From Janibacter sp. A1S7 (GTDB lineage Bacteria > Actinomycetota > Actinomycetes > Actinomycetales > Dermatophilaceae): DNA of 64,000 bases. Each line of letters starts with the position of its first letter. The stretch's first letter is position 1. The stretch spans positions 2,604,001 to 2,668,000 of the forward strand of contig NZ_CP144913.1 of the NCBI RefSeq assembly GCF_037198315.1, read 5' to 3'. The notes below the pieces were generated by a model. The model was not told the origin of the DNA. It was given only the letters and a program-made list of their open reading frames with translations, and did not search any database. Positions 1 through 7,968 of this stretch are shown here, piece by piece. The position numbers and the translations under genes were made by a program.

Positions 1-253
1 CCACGGCACTGGGCCGCTGCGTCGCCTGCTTCGCCGAGGCCGCGCCGCTCACCTTCGTCCCGGTCGTCTTCTTCGCGGGGGTCGCCTTCTTGGTCCCGGC
101 CGCCTTCTTCGCGGGGGTCGTCTTTTTCGTCCCGGTCGTCTTCTTCGCGGGGGTCGCCTTCGTCGTGGGCGTCGCCCTCTTCGCGGTGGTCTTCCCGGTG
201 GACGTGGCGGACGTCGCCTTCGTCGAGGGCGACCGTCGGGTGCTGTCGGCCAT
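1..253 (-). CDS. N-terminal part of a Lys/Ala/Thr-rich protein, cut by the window edge
   Basis: Eighty-four codons are visible from the ATG before the left edge. The translation is almost entirely Lys, Ala, Thr and Pro, with three tandem 12-residue units of the type TPAKKTTGTKK around residues 38-72; it resembles a histone H1-like basic tail. The start codon overlaps the stop of the upstream epimerase gene by one base (TGATG), so the two are probably translationally coupled. In mycobacteria the gene after this epimerase is a membrane acyltransferase (established synteny, Rv0501-Rv0502), so this may be the basic N-terminal extension of such an enzyme, but no catalytic part is visible. The reading frame is secure; the function is not. 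Confidence 0.6.
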   Translation of the reverse strand, partial: MADSTRRSPSTKATSATSTGKTTAKRATPTTKATPAKKTTGTKKTTPAKKAAGTKKATPAKKTTGTKVSGAASAKQATQRPSAV

Positions 254-1305
254 CACTTCTCGCTCTCGCTGGTGGGCGTACCCGCGCGGATGGCGGCCTC
301 GGCCGCCTGCACGGCAGTCCAACCCGGCTGGGCGAAGGGCAGTCGGTCCATGATCCGCCCCTTCGTCGCCCGGGCAAAGTCCTCGTAGGCCGCGCGTGTG
401 GAGTACCCGGGCTCGAAGCCGAGGTGGTCACGCATTCGCGTGGTGTCCAGACCGCGACCGAAGGTGAGCATGTCCAGCTGGTCGGAGCCGATGTCCACGA
501 GCCCGAAGCGCTTCGCGAGGTCGGCGATCGTGCCGGTGGTCATCCGCGGCACGAGCACGAAGGGCCGCCCGGCGATGGTGGCCGCCTGGGATGCGGTGAC
601 GATCCCGTCCCCGGCGATGTTGACCGGGCCGAGGCCGGAGGTGTGCACGGCATGGGTCATCGCGGCGACGCAGTCGTCCTCGTGCACGAACTGCAACCGG
701 GCGTCGAAGCCGAAGGGGATCGGGATGACCGGCAGGGAGAAGTGGTCGGTGAAGGCGGTGCGGACCCGCGGACCGATGACGTTGGCGAAGCGCAACGTCG
801 TGACCTCGATGTCGGGGCGGCGGCGGGAGAGGCCGCGCACGTACCCCTCCACCTCGACGCTGTCCCGTGCCCAACCGGATCCGGGCATCTTCATCGCGGA
901 CATGTCCTCGGTGAACATCGCGGGGTCGCGAGGGCTGGAGCCGTAGACACCCGCCGTCGACTTCACCACGAGCCTCGTCACCGACTCCGCGCGCTGGCAC
1001 GCAGCGAGCAGCTGCATCGTGCCGATGACGTTGATCTCCTTCTGCGTCGCGCGCCCACCGCCGGCACGAGGGGTTGCGATGACTCCCATGTGCACGACCG
1101 TGTCGACGTCGTTGCCGGAGATGATCCTGCTGACCAGGGGGCTGCGGATGTCGGCCCGCATGAACTCGGCGCGGCCGATGCCGTGCCGCGGGGGCACGAC
1201 GTCGACGCCGATGATGCGGTCGATGCTCCCGTCACGGCTGAGGCGTCGGGCGAAGGCACCGCCGAGGTGGCGGGAGACACCCACCACGAGCACGGTCCTG
1301 GGCAC
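253..1305 (-). CDS. NAD-dependent epimerase/dehydratase family protein (GalE-like, extended SDR)
   Basis: A 350-residue extended short-chain dehydrogenase fold. A Rossmann start lies at residues 5-40 (VLVVGVSRHLGG, with a relaxed glycine motif), an acidic residue follows beta-2 (GVDVVP), and VYGSSPRDP occurs near residue 120. The usual YxxxK pair is not intact: Y155 is followed by VRGL, so classical epimerase chemistry is uncertain. The GTG start has a strong AGGAGGTG ribosome site 4 nt upstream. It lies in the order HTH protein, bS22, epimerase, as in the mycobacterial Rv0500A-Rv0500B-Rv0501 region. The substrate cannot be read from the sequence. Confidence 0.8.
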   Translation of the reverse strand: MPRTVLVVGVSRHLGGAFARRLSRDGSIDRIIGVDVVPPRHGIGRAEFMRADIRSPLVSRIISGNDVDTVVHMGVIATPRAGGGRATQKEINVIGTMQLLAACQRAESVTRLVVKSTAGVYGSSPRDPAMFTEDMSAMKMPGSGWARDSVEVEGYVRGLSRRRPDIEVTTLRFANVIGPRVRTAFTDHFSLPVIPIPFGFDARLQFVHEDDCVAAMTHAVHTSGLGPVNIAGDGIVTASQAATIAGRPFVLVPRMTTGTIADLAKRFGLVDIGSDQLDMLTFGRGLDTTRMRDHLGFEPGYSTRAAYEDFARATKGRIMDRLPFAQPGWTAVQAAEAAIRAGTPTSESEK

Positions 1306-1428
1306 GGAACACCTCCTGTCGGGGACGGCCGGATTGACCGCGTTGTCCGCAGCCTAACGAGCGGGGCGCCCGTGACGCAGGGAAAGGCCCTGTCGAGACA
1401 GGGATCACCCGCAGGCCCCCGGGGGACG

Positions 1429-1470
1429 GCGAAGGGGGCCGCACCGGATTTCCGGTGTGGCCCCCTTCGC
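1429..1470 (-). terminator. Hairpin terminator between bS22 and the epimerase gene
   Basis: Two 20-nt arms (1429-1448 and 1451-1470) pair with a single G-T wobble around a 2-nt loop. There is no T tract, as is common for actinobacterial I-shaped terminators. Each arm begins with the over-represented word GCGAAGGGGG or its complement. It follows the bS22 stop and should end or attenuate that transcript. Confidence 0.7.
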
Positions 1471-1476
1471 ACTGGG

Positions 1477-1575
1477 TCACTTCTTGTTGCGACGCTGGTG
1501 GCGCGTCTTGCGCAGCAGCTTGCGGTGCTTCTTCTTCGCCATGCGCTTGCGTCGCTTCTTGATGACAGAACCCAT
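1477..1575 (-). CDS. Small ribosomal subunit protein bS22 (AURKAIP1/COX24 type), 32 residues
   Basis: This 32-residue, very basic protein (MGSVIKKRRKRMAKKKH then an Arg/Lys/His tail) matches the short AURKAIP1/COX24-like protein that mycobacterial ribosome structures identified as bS22, bound to 16S rRNA near the decoding centre (established knowledge). A GGAAG ribosome site sits about 5 nt upstream of the ATG. It lies between the HTH gene and the epimerase gene, the same position as Rv0500B in Mycobacterium. It is easily missed because of its size. Identity is strongly supported by near-exact sequence recall and synteny. Confidence 0.9.
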   Translation of the reverse strand: MGSVIKKRRKRMAKKKHRKLLRKTRHQRRNKK

Positions 1576-1774
1576 GCAGTCTTCCTTCGTGTCGTCTTCG
1601 GGACATCGGTGACGGCTCGAGCGATGCCGGCCCTGCGGCAGGCTCCACCGAATGCGAGTCAGGCCGGAAGTCTAACGCCTCGCCGACGATGCTCGTACCC
1701 GTGTGCAGGGGTTGCCGGCGTCGGGCTCGCCCGACCAGTCACCGGCAGTGCCCCCTGCGCGTCCGGAGTCCGGC

Positions 1775-1972
1775 TCAGGCCGTCTCGATGAAGGAGCTCT
1801 CGAGGTACGTGTGGACCGCGTCCTCGGGCACGCGGAAACTGCGGCCGACGCGGACGGCGGGGAGGTCACCGTTGTGCACCATCCGGTAGACCGTCATCTT
1901 CGAGACACGCATGATCGACGCGACCTCAGCCACGGTGAGGAAGCGCACCTCACCCAGAAGATCGTTCGACAT
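1775..1972 (-). CDS. Excisionase/MerR-like helix-turn-helix DNA-binding protein (BldC/Rv0500A-like)
   Basis: A 65-residue protein consisting of one winged-helix domain: FLTVAEVASIMRVSKMTVYR (residues 11-30) is the helix-turn-helix, and the wing DLPAVRVGRSFRVPEDAV follows. The open frame extends 26 codons further upstream, but the ATG at 1972 has a GAGGTGA ribosome site at normal spacing and gives the typical length, so I chose it. Single-domain proteins of this type include the Streptomyces developmental regulator BldC and mycobacterial Rv0500A, which sits in the same gene order. The target genes are unknown. Confidence 0.85.
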   Translation of the reverse strand: MSNDLLGEVRFLTVAEVASIMRVSKMTVYRMVHNGDLPAVRVGRSFRVPEDAVHTYLESSFIETA

Positions 1973-2138
1973 GATCACCTCGATCTCTGCAGGGTCGCAC
2001 CGCCGGCCGATGCCGGCAGTCCTGGACGAACCCTTGCAGATGTCCACCATAGGTGCAGATGTGACGACTGGGAAGACGAAGTGCGAGATCGATCACGCAA
2101 AGTCCATGCGACACGCCGTTTGGTGGGAAAAATTCGTC

Positions 2139-3329
2139 TCAGTCGTACCAGACGTCGAGACCGTGCAGGGGGAAGATGGCCTCGCGGGCGGCCATGATCG
2201 CCCGGTCGACTCCGTGGTGGGGGTTGTACCCCATGGCCCACGGCTGCACCCAGATCGGCAGGTCCTTCTCGGCCAGGTCCCCCATCGTGGCCGGCCCCTG
2301 CTGCCCCGCCACGAGCTCGCAGTGGTCGCGCCACTCCTGCGGGATCTGCGTCGCCGGAGGCACGGGCCGGTGGGCAGCGATGGCGGTGAGGTGGGTCCAG
2401 GCCCGCGGGACGGCGTTGATGACGTCGTAGCCACCACCGCCCAGGGCCACCCACCGACCGTCGGCGACCTCGTGGGCGAGGCGGTGCAGGTTGACCGCGG
2501 CCTGGCGCTGCGCGTCGAGCGAGATCGACAGGTGCGCCAACGGGTCCTCACGGTAGGTGTCGCAGCCGTGCTGGGTCACCAGCACCCGGGGCTCGAAGGC
2601 ACGTACCACGGGCATCGCGACCGAGGTGATGGCCCGCAGCCACGGGCCGTCGGCGACACCGGGAGGCAGAGCGACGTTGACCGCAGTGCCCTCCGCGCCG
2701 GAGCCTCCCGTGTCCCCGGGCCACCCGGTCCCGGGAAAGAGGGTGCGGCCGGACTCGTGCACCGAGACGGTGAGCACGCGCGGGTCGTCGTAGAACATCG
2801 CCTCGACGCCGTCGCCGTGGTGCACGTCGACGTCGACGTAGGCGACCCGCTCGGCACCGTTGTCCAGCAGCCACTGGATCGCGGCGCCGATGTCGTTGTA
2901 GACGCAGAAGCCGGCCGCCCGGTCCGGCATGGCGTGATGCATGCCGCCGGTGAAGTTCACCCCGTGCTCGACCTGACCGGTCCACACCCGTCGCGCCACC
3001 TCGACGGAGCCGGAGACGATCCGGGCACTGGCCTCGTGGACACCGGCGAAGGCGGGCACGTCGTCCGTCCCGATCCCCCACTGTCCGTCGGCGGTCGTCG
3101 GGTCGCCCGAGATCGCCCTGACGGCGTCGATGTAGTCGCAGTCGTGGACCGTGCCCAGGACGTCGTCACCGGCAACGCCGACGTCGATGACGTCGACATG
3201 GTCGAAGACCCCGAGGGCCCGACACAGTCGCGCGGTGAGGTCCAGACGGACCGGCGCCATCGGGTGTCCGACCCCGAAGTCGTACTTCGTGAAGTCCTCG
3301 CCCCAGATGGCGCACGCCTGTGTGCTCAT
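2139..3329 (-). CDS. acuC: AcuC-like class I histone deacetylase family protein
   Basis: A 396-residue arginase/deacetylase-fold enzyme. The catalytic His pair is H131-H132 (GGMHHAM) and the zinc site includes D168 and H170 in YVDVDVHHGDG; QHGCDTYREDPL and GGGGYDV near the C-terminus are also typical. In Bacillus, AcuC deacetylates acetyl-CoA synthetase; a similar protein-lysine deacetylase role is inferred here. The start is the ATG at 3329, preceded at 7 nt by the hexamer TACGGT, so the mRNA is probably leaderless; the open frame continues upstream but without homologous sequence. It is divergent from ktrA, and a 720-codon frame antisense to it is only a shadow. Confidence 0.9.
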   Translation of the reverse strand: MSTQACAIWGEDFTKYDFGVGHPMAPVRLDLTARLCRALGVFDHVDVIDVGVAGDDVLGTVHDCDYIDAVRAISGDPTTADGQWGIGTDDVPAFAGVHEASARIVSGSVEVARRVWTGQVEHGVNFTGGMHHAMPDRAAGFCVYNDIGAAIQWLLDNGAERVAYVDVDVHHGDGVEAMFYDDPRVLTVSVHESGRTLFPGTGWPGDTGGSGAEGTAVNVALPPGVADGPWLRAITSVAMPVVRAFEPRVLVTQHGCDTYREDPLAHLSISLDAQRQAAVNLHRLAHEVADGRWVALGGGGYDVINAVPRAWTHLTAIAAHRPVPPATQIPQEWRDHCELVAGQQGPATMGDLAEKDLPIWVQPWAMGYNPHHGVDRAIMAAREAIFPLHGLDVWYD

Positions 3330-3336
3330 GCGAGTG

Positions 3337-3342
3337 ACCGTA
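3337..3342 (-). promoter_or_regulatory. -10 element of acuC (probable leaderless start)
   Basis: TACGGT lies 7 nt before the acuC ATG, placing the expected transcription start at or next to the start codon. Confidence 0.5.
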
Positions 3343-3349
3343 CCCCGGC

Positions 3350-3355
3350 TAGGGT
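3350..3355 (+). promoter_or_regulatory. -10 element upstream of ktrA
   Basis: TAGGGT on the plus strand, about 50 nt before the ktrA start; it would give a roughly 43-nt leader containing the GAAGGA ribosome site. It is back to back with the acuC promoter. Confidence 0.4.
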
Positions 3356-3404
3356 CGTGTCCGACGGACCACCCGACGACCACCCGACGACCGAAGGAAT
3401 GCTC

Positions 3405-4073
3405 GTGGCTCGAAACCGCCTGCACAACGAGGACGTGCTCGTGATCGGCCTGGGGCGCTTCGGCGGCGCCGTGGCGACCGAGCTGCACCGCCTCGGCAAC
3501 CGCGTGACCGCACTGGAGCTCGATCCGATGCTCGCGGAGACCTACCTGGGACGGGTCGGCCGGATCGTCCAGGGCGACGCGACGTCGGTGACGATGATCG
3601 AGGAGCTGAAACCACACACCTTCTCGGCGAGCGTGCTCGGGGTCGGTTCGTCGATCGAGGCCTCGGTGCTCGCGGCCGTCAACCTCATCGACAACGAGTC
3701 ACCCAAGGTGTGGGCCAAGGCCGTCTCGCCGGCCCATGCGCGCATCCTCAACCGGATCGGCGTGCACCACGTCCTCTCCCCCGAGATCGAGTCGGGCCAG
3801 CGACTCGCCCATCTCATCGGCAGCCGACTGATGGACTACATCGAGTTCGACGACGGCTTCGCCATCGTGAAGATGACCCCTCCCCAGGAGGCCGTCGGCT
3901 TCACCCTCCAGCAGACCCAGATCCGCCAGAAGTACGGCGTGACCGTCGTCGGTGTGAAATCACCCGGTCAGGACTTCACCTATGCCAAGCCGGAGACGAA
4001 GGTCCGCAGCGGCGACCTGATCATCGTCAGCGGACCGACCACGCTCATCGAGCGGATGGCCGCCCGGCCCTGA
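3405..4073 (+). CDS. ktrA: TrkA/KtrA-family potassium uptake regulatory protein
   Basis: A 222-residue cytosolic gating subunit of a Ktr/Trk potassium channel. The N-terminal RCK domain has the nucleotide motif VIGLGRFGG (GxGxxG at residues 15-20) and an acidic ribose ligand in ALELDP; the C-terminal RCK_C domain covers about residues 140-220. In other bacteria the RCK_C domain of KtrA binds c-di-AMP (established), of interest because disA lies 12 kb away. The GTG at 3405 was chosen because GAAGGA sits 6 nt upstream; the ATG at 3399 would touch that site. No membrane subunit (KtrB) is in the window. Confidence 0.88.
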   Translation: MARNRLHNEDVLVIGLGRFGGAVATELHRLGNRVTALELDPMLAETYLGRVGRIVQGDATSVTMIEELKPHTFSASVLGVGSSIEASVLAAVNLIDNESPKVWAKAVSPAHARILNRIGVHHVLSPEIESGQRLAHLIGSRLMDYIEFDDGFAIVKMTPPQEAVGFTLQQTQIRQKYGVTVVGVKSPGQDFTYAKPETKVRSGDLIIVSGPTTLIERMAARP

Positions 4074-4176
4074 CCGTCACGGCGATCGCCACCCCAGGAC
4101 GCAGACATCGGGTCAGGGCGTAGGAATGACTGCGTCTCGACTCGATTTCTGCGTCACGGACCGGGGGGGTCGTGCG

Positions 4177-4695
4177 TCAGGAGGCCCGGTCCTCGCCGAG
4201 GGCGAGCACGAGCGCGATCTCCTCCTCCGGGCCGCTCTCGCCGACGACGCGCATCGGGCGACGCTGGTCGGTGGGGCGGAAGCCGAAGCTCGAGGCGAAG
4301 GCCACCGCGCGACCGTTGTCCGAGCCGACCCAGTAGAACAGGCGGGCGAAGCCCTGCTCCTCGGCGATCCTGGCGCCCTGGCTGACGAGGTTCGCCGCGA
4401 CGCCGGCACCACGCCACGTCGGATTCACCCAGAGACCGAAGAGCTGACCACCGTCCTCCGACTCGCTCTCGGTCGCGTCACCGATGCTGGCAACGCCCAC
4501 GTACTCCCCCTCGGCCTCGCCGACGAGCCGCACGCTACGGCGCATCCGCGCCCGCCAGAAGTCCTCCGTCTGGTCGGCCTCGTCGGCGTGATCGGCAACG
4601 AATGCCTCGGGAGATTCCTGCAACGCTTCCAGCCGAAGGGTGCGGTAGATCTCCCACTCGTCCTCGGTCAGCGCGCGCACAGTGATCTCACTCAT
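4177..4695 (-). CDS. GNAT family N-acetyltransferase
   Basis: A 172-residue single-domain acetyltransferase. The acetyl-CoA pyrophosphate loop is RGAGVAANL (about residues 96-104), preceded by LFGLWVNPTW, a standard beta-4 to alpha-3 segment; the final strand contains FYWVGSDNGRAVAFASSFGFR. It is convergent with ktrA, and its ATG starts 60 nt below the next acetyltransferase gene on the same strand. The substrate is unknown; similar proteins acetylate amino acids, antibiotics or protein N-termini. Confidence 0.85.
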   Translation of the reverse strand: MSEITVRALTEDEWEIYRTLRLEALQESPEAFVADHADEADQTEDFWRARMRRSVRLVGEAEGEYVGVASIGDATESESEDGGQLFGLWVNPTWRGAGVAANLVSQGARIAEEQGFARLFYWVGSDNGRAVAFASSFGFRPTDQRRPMRVVGESGPEEEIALVLALGEDRAS

Positions 4696-4758
4696 GGCAG
4701 CACTCTCTCATCCCCGAGGGCCGAATGCGGGGCCGGTCCCCGGAATCGTGATGACAAT

Positions 4759-5259
4759 TCACGGATTCTCCGCCCTCATCGTCGCGGAATCGGCGCTCGG
4801 GCGCCACTGCATGGATGCACACCCGTCGACCTCGGCTCCCTCGTCGAAGTCGAACCCCAGGCGGGTGTAGCAGGCGACCGCACGCGGGTTGTCGAGCATG
4901 ACGTGCATCCGCACGCGATCGGCACCATCGGCGACGGCCCGCTCGCGACAGGCGTCGACGAGGGCGTCGGCGATGCCACCGCCGCGAGCGTGCCCGGCAA
5001 CCCACATCGCGACGATCTCCGGATCGTCCTTCGGGTCGAGGCGCAGCAGCGTCGCCACCCCGAGGGGCAGGCCGTCCGCACGATCTGCGAGGAAGACCGG
5101 CTGCTCGGTGCGTTCCTGCCAGATCTCCTCGGTGAAGGCTGCCTCGCGGGCGTAGGAGCTGCCGTACGCTCCCGGCGCGTCCAGGAGCATCGCCAGGCGC
5201 ACCGCCCGCAACACCGCCCAGTCCTCCCGGGTCAGGACCCGGACCGACCAGCCACTCAC
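4759..5259 (-). CDS. GNAT family N-acetyltransferase, coupled to proC
   Basis: A 166-residue acetyltransferase with the CoA-binding loop ARGGGIADALVD and the C-terminal DNPRAVACYTRLGF signature of the family. The GTG start overlaps the proC stop (GTGA), implying translational coupling with proline synthesis and fixing the start. The open frame runs on upstream inside proC in another phase, which is not coding. The substrate is not known; an amino-acid or small-molecule amine is plausible from the family. Confidence 0.85.
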   Translation of the reverse strand: MSGWSVRVLTREDWAVLRAVRLAMLLDAPGAYGSSYAREAAFTEEIWQERTEQPVFLADRADGLPLGVATLLRLDPKDDPEIVAMWVAGHARGGGIADALVDACRERAVADGADRVRMHVMLDNPRAVACYTRLGFDFDEGAEVDGCASMQWRPSADSATMRAENP

Positions 5260-6050
5260 CGGCCGGCGGACCGGTCCGCGCAGGCCCGCACGGCGTCGGC
5301 CAGGGCATGCCGCATCCCGTGGGCCTCGAGCCGGGCGAGGGCGGCCGCCGTCGATCCCCCCGGGGAGGTGACGTGAGTGCGCAGCAGAGCCGGGTCCTCG
5401 CCGGTCTCGACGAGCATCTCGCCGGCTCCCCGCACGGCCTGGGCGGCCATGGCCAGGGCCTGCGCACGCGGCAGCCCCTGGGCGACCCCGGCATCGACGA
5501 GGCCTTCGACGAAGAGGTAGACGTAGGCGGGCGCGGACCCGGAGACCGCCGTGGCGGCGTCCTGCTGCCACTCCGGAAGCACGATCGTGCGACCGGTCGG
5601 GGCCAACAGCTCACGCACCCGGGTGACCTGCTCGTCGGAGACGTCGTCGGCAGGACTGAGGACCGTCATGCCCTGACCGACCGTGGCCGGGGTGTTGGGC
5701 ATCGCCCGGATCGCCGCCGTCCCCGTGGGCAGGTGGCCGGCCAGGTCGGCGAGGGAGACGCCGAGGGCCATGGAGACGACGATCGCGTCGGGGCGAAGGG
5801 AGGGGGAGATCACCTCGAGCAGGTCCGCCACGCCGTACGGCTTGACGAGGACGAGGTGGACGTCGGCGCGGGCAGCCGCATCCGTCGGCTCGACGACCTC
5901 GACTCCCGGGTGGTCCGCGTACTGCTCGCGCAGCCGGTCGGCCTGCTCGGCCCGGCGCACCACCGCGAGAACCCGTCCACCACCACCTGCCACGAGCCCG
6001 TCGAGGACGGCTCCGCCCATCGAGCCGACTCCGTAGATCGCCGTCGTCAT
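5256..6050 (-). CDS. proC: Pyrroline-5-carboxylate reductase
   Basis: ProC catalyses the last step of proline synthesis, NAD(P)H-dependent reduction of pyrroline-5-carboxylate. The 264-residue length is normal. The dinucleotide motif YGVGSMGGAV lies at residues 5-14, the conserved RAMPNTPATVGQGMTVL segment is in the middle, and the C-terminal signature GSAPAYVYLFVEGLVDAGV and TSPGGSTAAALA are intact. The ATG at 6050 has a GAGGAG ribosome site; a longer frame upstream has no conserved sequence. It sits just after the PRODH-like gene and overlaps the acetyltransferase gene downstream. Confidence 0.95.
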   Translation of the reverse strand: MTTAIYGVGSMGGAVLDGLVAGGGGRVLAVVRRAEQADRLREQYADHPGVEVVEPTDAAARADVHLVLVKPYGVADLLEVISPSLRPDAIVVSMALGVSLADLAGHLPTGTAAIRAMPNTPATVGQGMTVLSPADDVSDEQVTRVRELLAPTGRTIVLPEWQQDAATAVSGSAPAYVYLFVEGLVDAGVAQGLPRAQALAMAAQAVRGAGEMLVETGEDPALLRTHVTSPGGSTAAALARLEAHGMRHALADAVRACADRSAGR

Positions 6051-6091
6051 CGCGCGCTCCTCGTTCTGGGGGTGTGGGTGGTCCAGCGTAG

Positions 6092-7045
6092 TCAGCCGCG
6101 TCCGGCGAGCATCGTGACCAGCCGGCGCACGCCGGAGGGGCGACAGGCCAGGTCGTGCAGGTACTCGAGCCACTGCGGCCCGTACGGCACGAGGACGCGC
6201 ACCCGGTTCCCCGCATCAGCCGTCCGCATCTGCAGGTCGGGCTGGGCCCCGAGGAAGAACTGGTACTCCAGACCCTCCGGACCACGACCGGACTGGTCGG
6301 CCAGACCGTCCGCGAGGTCGAGGAGCAGCGGCTCGTGCGTGGCCACGACGGTGTGCACACCCGAGCCCAGGAGGTCGGCGAGGCAGCGCACGAAGGCCAG
6401 GTCCGCCTCGTGGGAGTCCTGCCAGGCCTCGGCGGCAGGATCGCCCGCTCCGCCGCGCACCAGGCGGACGCGCGTGCCCGTGGCCGCCAGCCTCGCGACA
6501 TCGCTCTCGCTGCGATGGCGCCGGGCGACGACCGAGGCGGTCAGGCGTGGGTAGCGCTCACGGGTGCACTCCACGAGGCCCAGGACGGCATCGGCCACCG
6601 ATGTGGTCCCCGAGCGCAGCGTGATGTCGACGCGGTGCTCGTCGCCGGCGGCGCAGACCTCGGCGAGGGCTCGCGAGGCGCGGCCGGCATCGGCACCGAT
6701 GCCGAGCTGCTCGGGTGCCAGGTAGACCTCGGGCCGGTAGTCGCCACCGGCGGCGACAGGTGCGAGGCGCTCGATGGCGGTGACCGCCTCGGTGATCGTC
6801 GCATCGACCCCGGCGGCGTCCTCAGCCGGTGGCAGGAGTGGGTGGAGGGCCGCCAGCCGGTTGGTCCGCCGCAGTCGTTGCGCCTGGGTGACGGCGTCGT
6901 CGGTCGCCTCACCGGCGACGAAGCGTGCACGCGCGGCCGTGACCACACGGGAGGTCGTGACGCGGTCACGGGCATCGGGGGCGAGCAGCGCGTCCAGCGT
7001 GCGCGCTCGGAGTCGGTCGGTTCTCATCGGGCTCATGGGACTCAC
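6092..7045 (-). CDS. Degenerate proline dehydrogenase family protein
   Basis: A 317-residue protein with the PRODH TIM-barrel pattern (RVRLVRGGAGDP, FVRCLADLL, VVATHEP, RVRVLVPYGPQWLEYL), closest to actinobacterial PruB. Several hallmarks are altered: the strand motif RLVKGAY is RLVRGGA, the YQMLYG motif is YQFFLG, and the two arginines of YxxRRLAERP that hold the proline carboxylate are replaced (YLHDLACRP). Loss of proline oxidation is therefore likely (inference). The GTG start overlaps the lipid-kinase stop (GTGA), and proC follows 41 nt downstream. It could have a regulatory role in proline metabolism or act on another substrate. Confidence 0.75.
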   Translation of the reverse strand: MSPMSPMRTDRLRARTLDALLAPDARDRVTTSRVVTAARARFVAGEATDDAVTQAQRLRRTNRLAALHPLLPPAEDAAGVDATITEAVTAIERLAPVAAGGDYRPEVYLAPEQLGIGADAGRASRALAEVCAAGDEHRVDITLRSGTTSVADAVLGLVECTRERYPRLTASVVARRHRSESDVARLAATGTRVRLVRGGAGDPAAEAWQDSHEADLAFVRCLADLLGSGVHTVVATHEPLLLDLADGLADQSGRGPEGLEYQFFLGAQPDLQMRTADAGNRVRVLVPYGPQWLEYLHDLACRPSGVRRLVTMLAGRG

Positions 7046-7947
7046 GCGGTGGGTTCGGGAGAGTGCAGTCGGTAGGCGCCGGGGACGACGTGCCAGGTGC
7101 GCTCGCGTGCCGGCTCGAGCGCCTCACCGTCGGCGTTGGCCGCGAACTCGTGGTTCACGCCGGTGACGGTCACCGTCCGGGCCCGCAGGGAGATGACGTC
7201 GTCGAGACGCGTGTGGCGGCCCGTGTTGACCGTGGCGGCATAGAGCAGGCGGCGCCTCCAGGAGATCGCCCGGGAGACGACGACCTCCGCCTTGCCGTCA
7301 CCGGGAAGCGCATCGGGGGCGATGGGGGTGCCGCCGCCGACGCTCTGACCGATGGTCACGGCGACCTGGAGGCTGCGGTGCGTGCCGTCGACGACGACTT
7401 CGCCGTCCGCGACGACCTTCAGGTGCCGACCGGACCGACCGAAGCCTGCGGCGAGACCGCCGATGACGTAGCCGACCGGACCCAGCCGCTCCTTCCACGG
7501 AGCCGCGATGCGACCGGCCTCCTCCCCGACGCCGATGTGGACGGCATTGGCGACGAGCCGGTCCTCGTCGTCGAGGAGCACGTCCACGGGTCGTGGCGGG
7601 CTGTCGATGACGACCCGGGCGGCCTCGGCCGGGTCGGTGGGCATCTCGAGGGTGCGGGCGAAGTCGTTGCCCGTCCCCATCGGCAGCAGCCCGACGGTGG
7701 GCGGTTCCTCTCCGAGACTGCCTGCACGGCACAGGGCGGTGACGAAGGCATTGAGCGATCCGTCGCCGCCGGCGACGATGATCTCGCGGCCGTCCCTCCC
7801 GGCGATCGCCTCGGTCAGCTCCTCGATGGTGCTCGTGGTCACGACGTCGACGTCGCCGTGCTCGCGCAGCACTGCCAGGGCCGCATCCGTGCGCTCCTGG
7901 GCGCTGGTGCCGGCCGAGGAGTTCGCGATGAAGAGGAACCGTCTCAC
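7042..7947 (-). CDS. Diacylglycerol/lipid kinase family protein (YegS/DgkB type)
   Basis: A 301-residue soluble lipid kinase. The nucleotide-binding signature VAGGDGSLNAF is at residues 58-68 and GLLPMGTGNDFARTL at 86-100; both are characteristic of the DAGK catalytic domain. The C-terminal beta-sandwich domain includes VDGTHRSLQVAVTIGQ. It probably phosphorylates a membrane lipid such as diacylglycerol. The GTG start is preceded by TAGGCT at 6 nt, suggesting leaderless transcription of a kinase-PRODH pair. Confidence 0.88.
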   Translation of the reverse strand: MRRFLFIANSSAGTSAQERTDAALAVLREHGDVDVVTTSTIEELTEAIAGRDGREIIVAGGDGSLNAFVTALCRAGSLGEEPPTVGLLPMGTGNDFARTLEMPTDPAEAARVVIDSPPRPVDVLLDDEDRLVANAVHIGVGEEAGRIAAPWKERLGPVGYVIGGLAAGFGRSGRHLKVVADGEVVVDGTHRSLQVAVTIGQSVGGGTPIAPDALPGDGKAEVVVSRAISWRRRLLYAATVNTGRHTRLDDVISLRARTVTVTGVNHEFAANADGEALEPARERTWHVVPGAYRLHSPEPTA

Positions 7948-7953
7948 GCCGTC

Positions 7954-7959
7954 AGCCTA
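7954..7959 (-). promoter_or_regulatory. -10 element of the lipid kinase gene (leaderless)
   Basis: TAGGCT, then 6 nt, then the GTG start codon at 7947. Confidence 0.5.
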
Positions 7960-7968
7960 CGGCTGCGC

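Noticed and set aside
424..1791. A 455-codon plus-strand frame across the epimerase gene and bS22
   Set aside because: It is antisense to two well-supported genes and low in complexity (Asp/Gly/His/Arg-rich).
4099..4155. Inverted GACGCAGA/TCTGCGTC pair between ktrA and the convergent GNAT gene as a terminator
   Set aside because: The arms are short and imperfect and about 40 nt apart, so a stable hairpin is doubtful.
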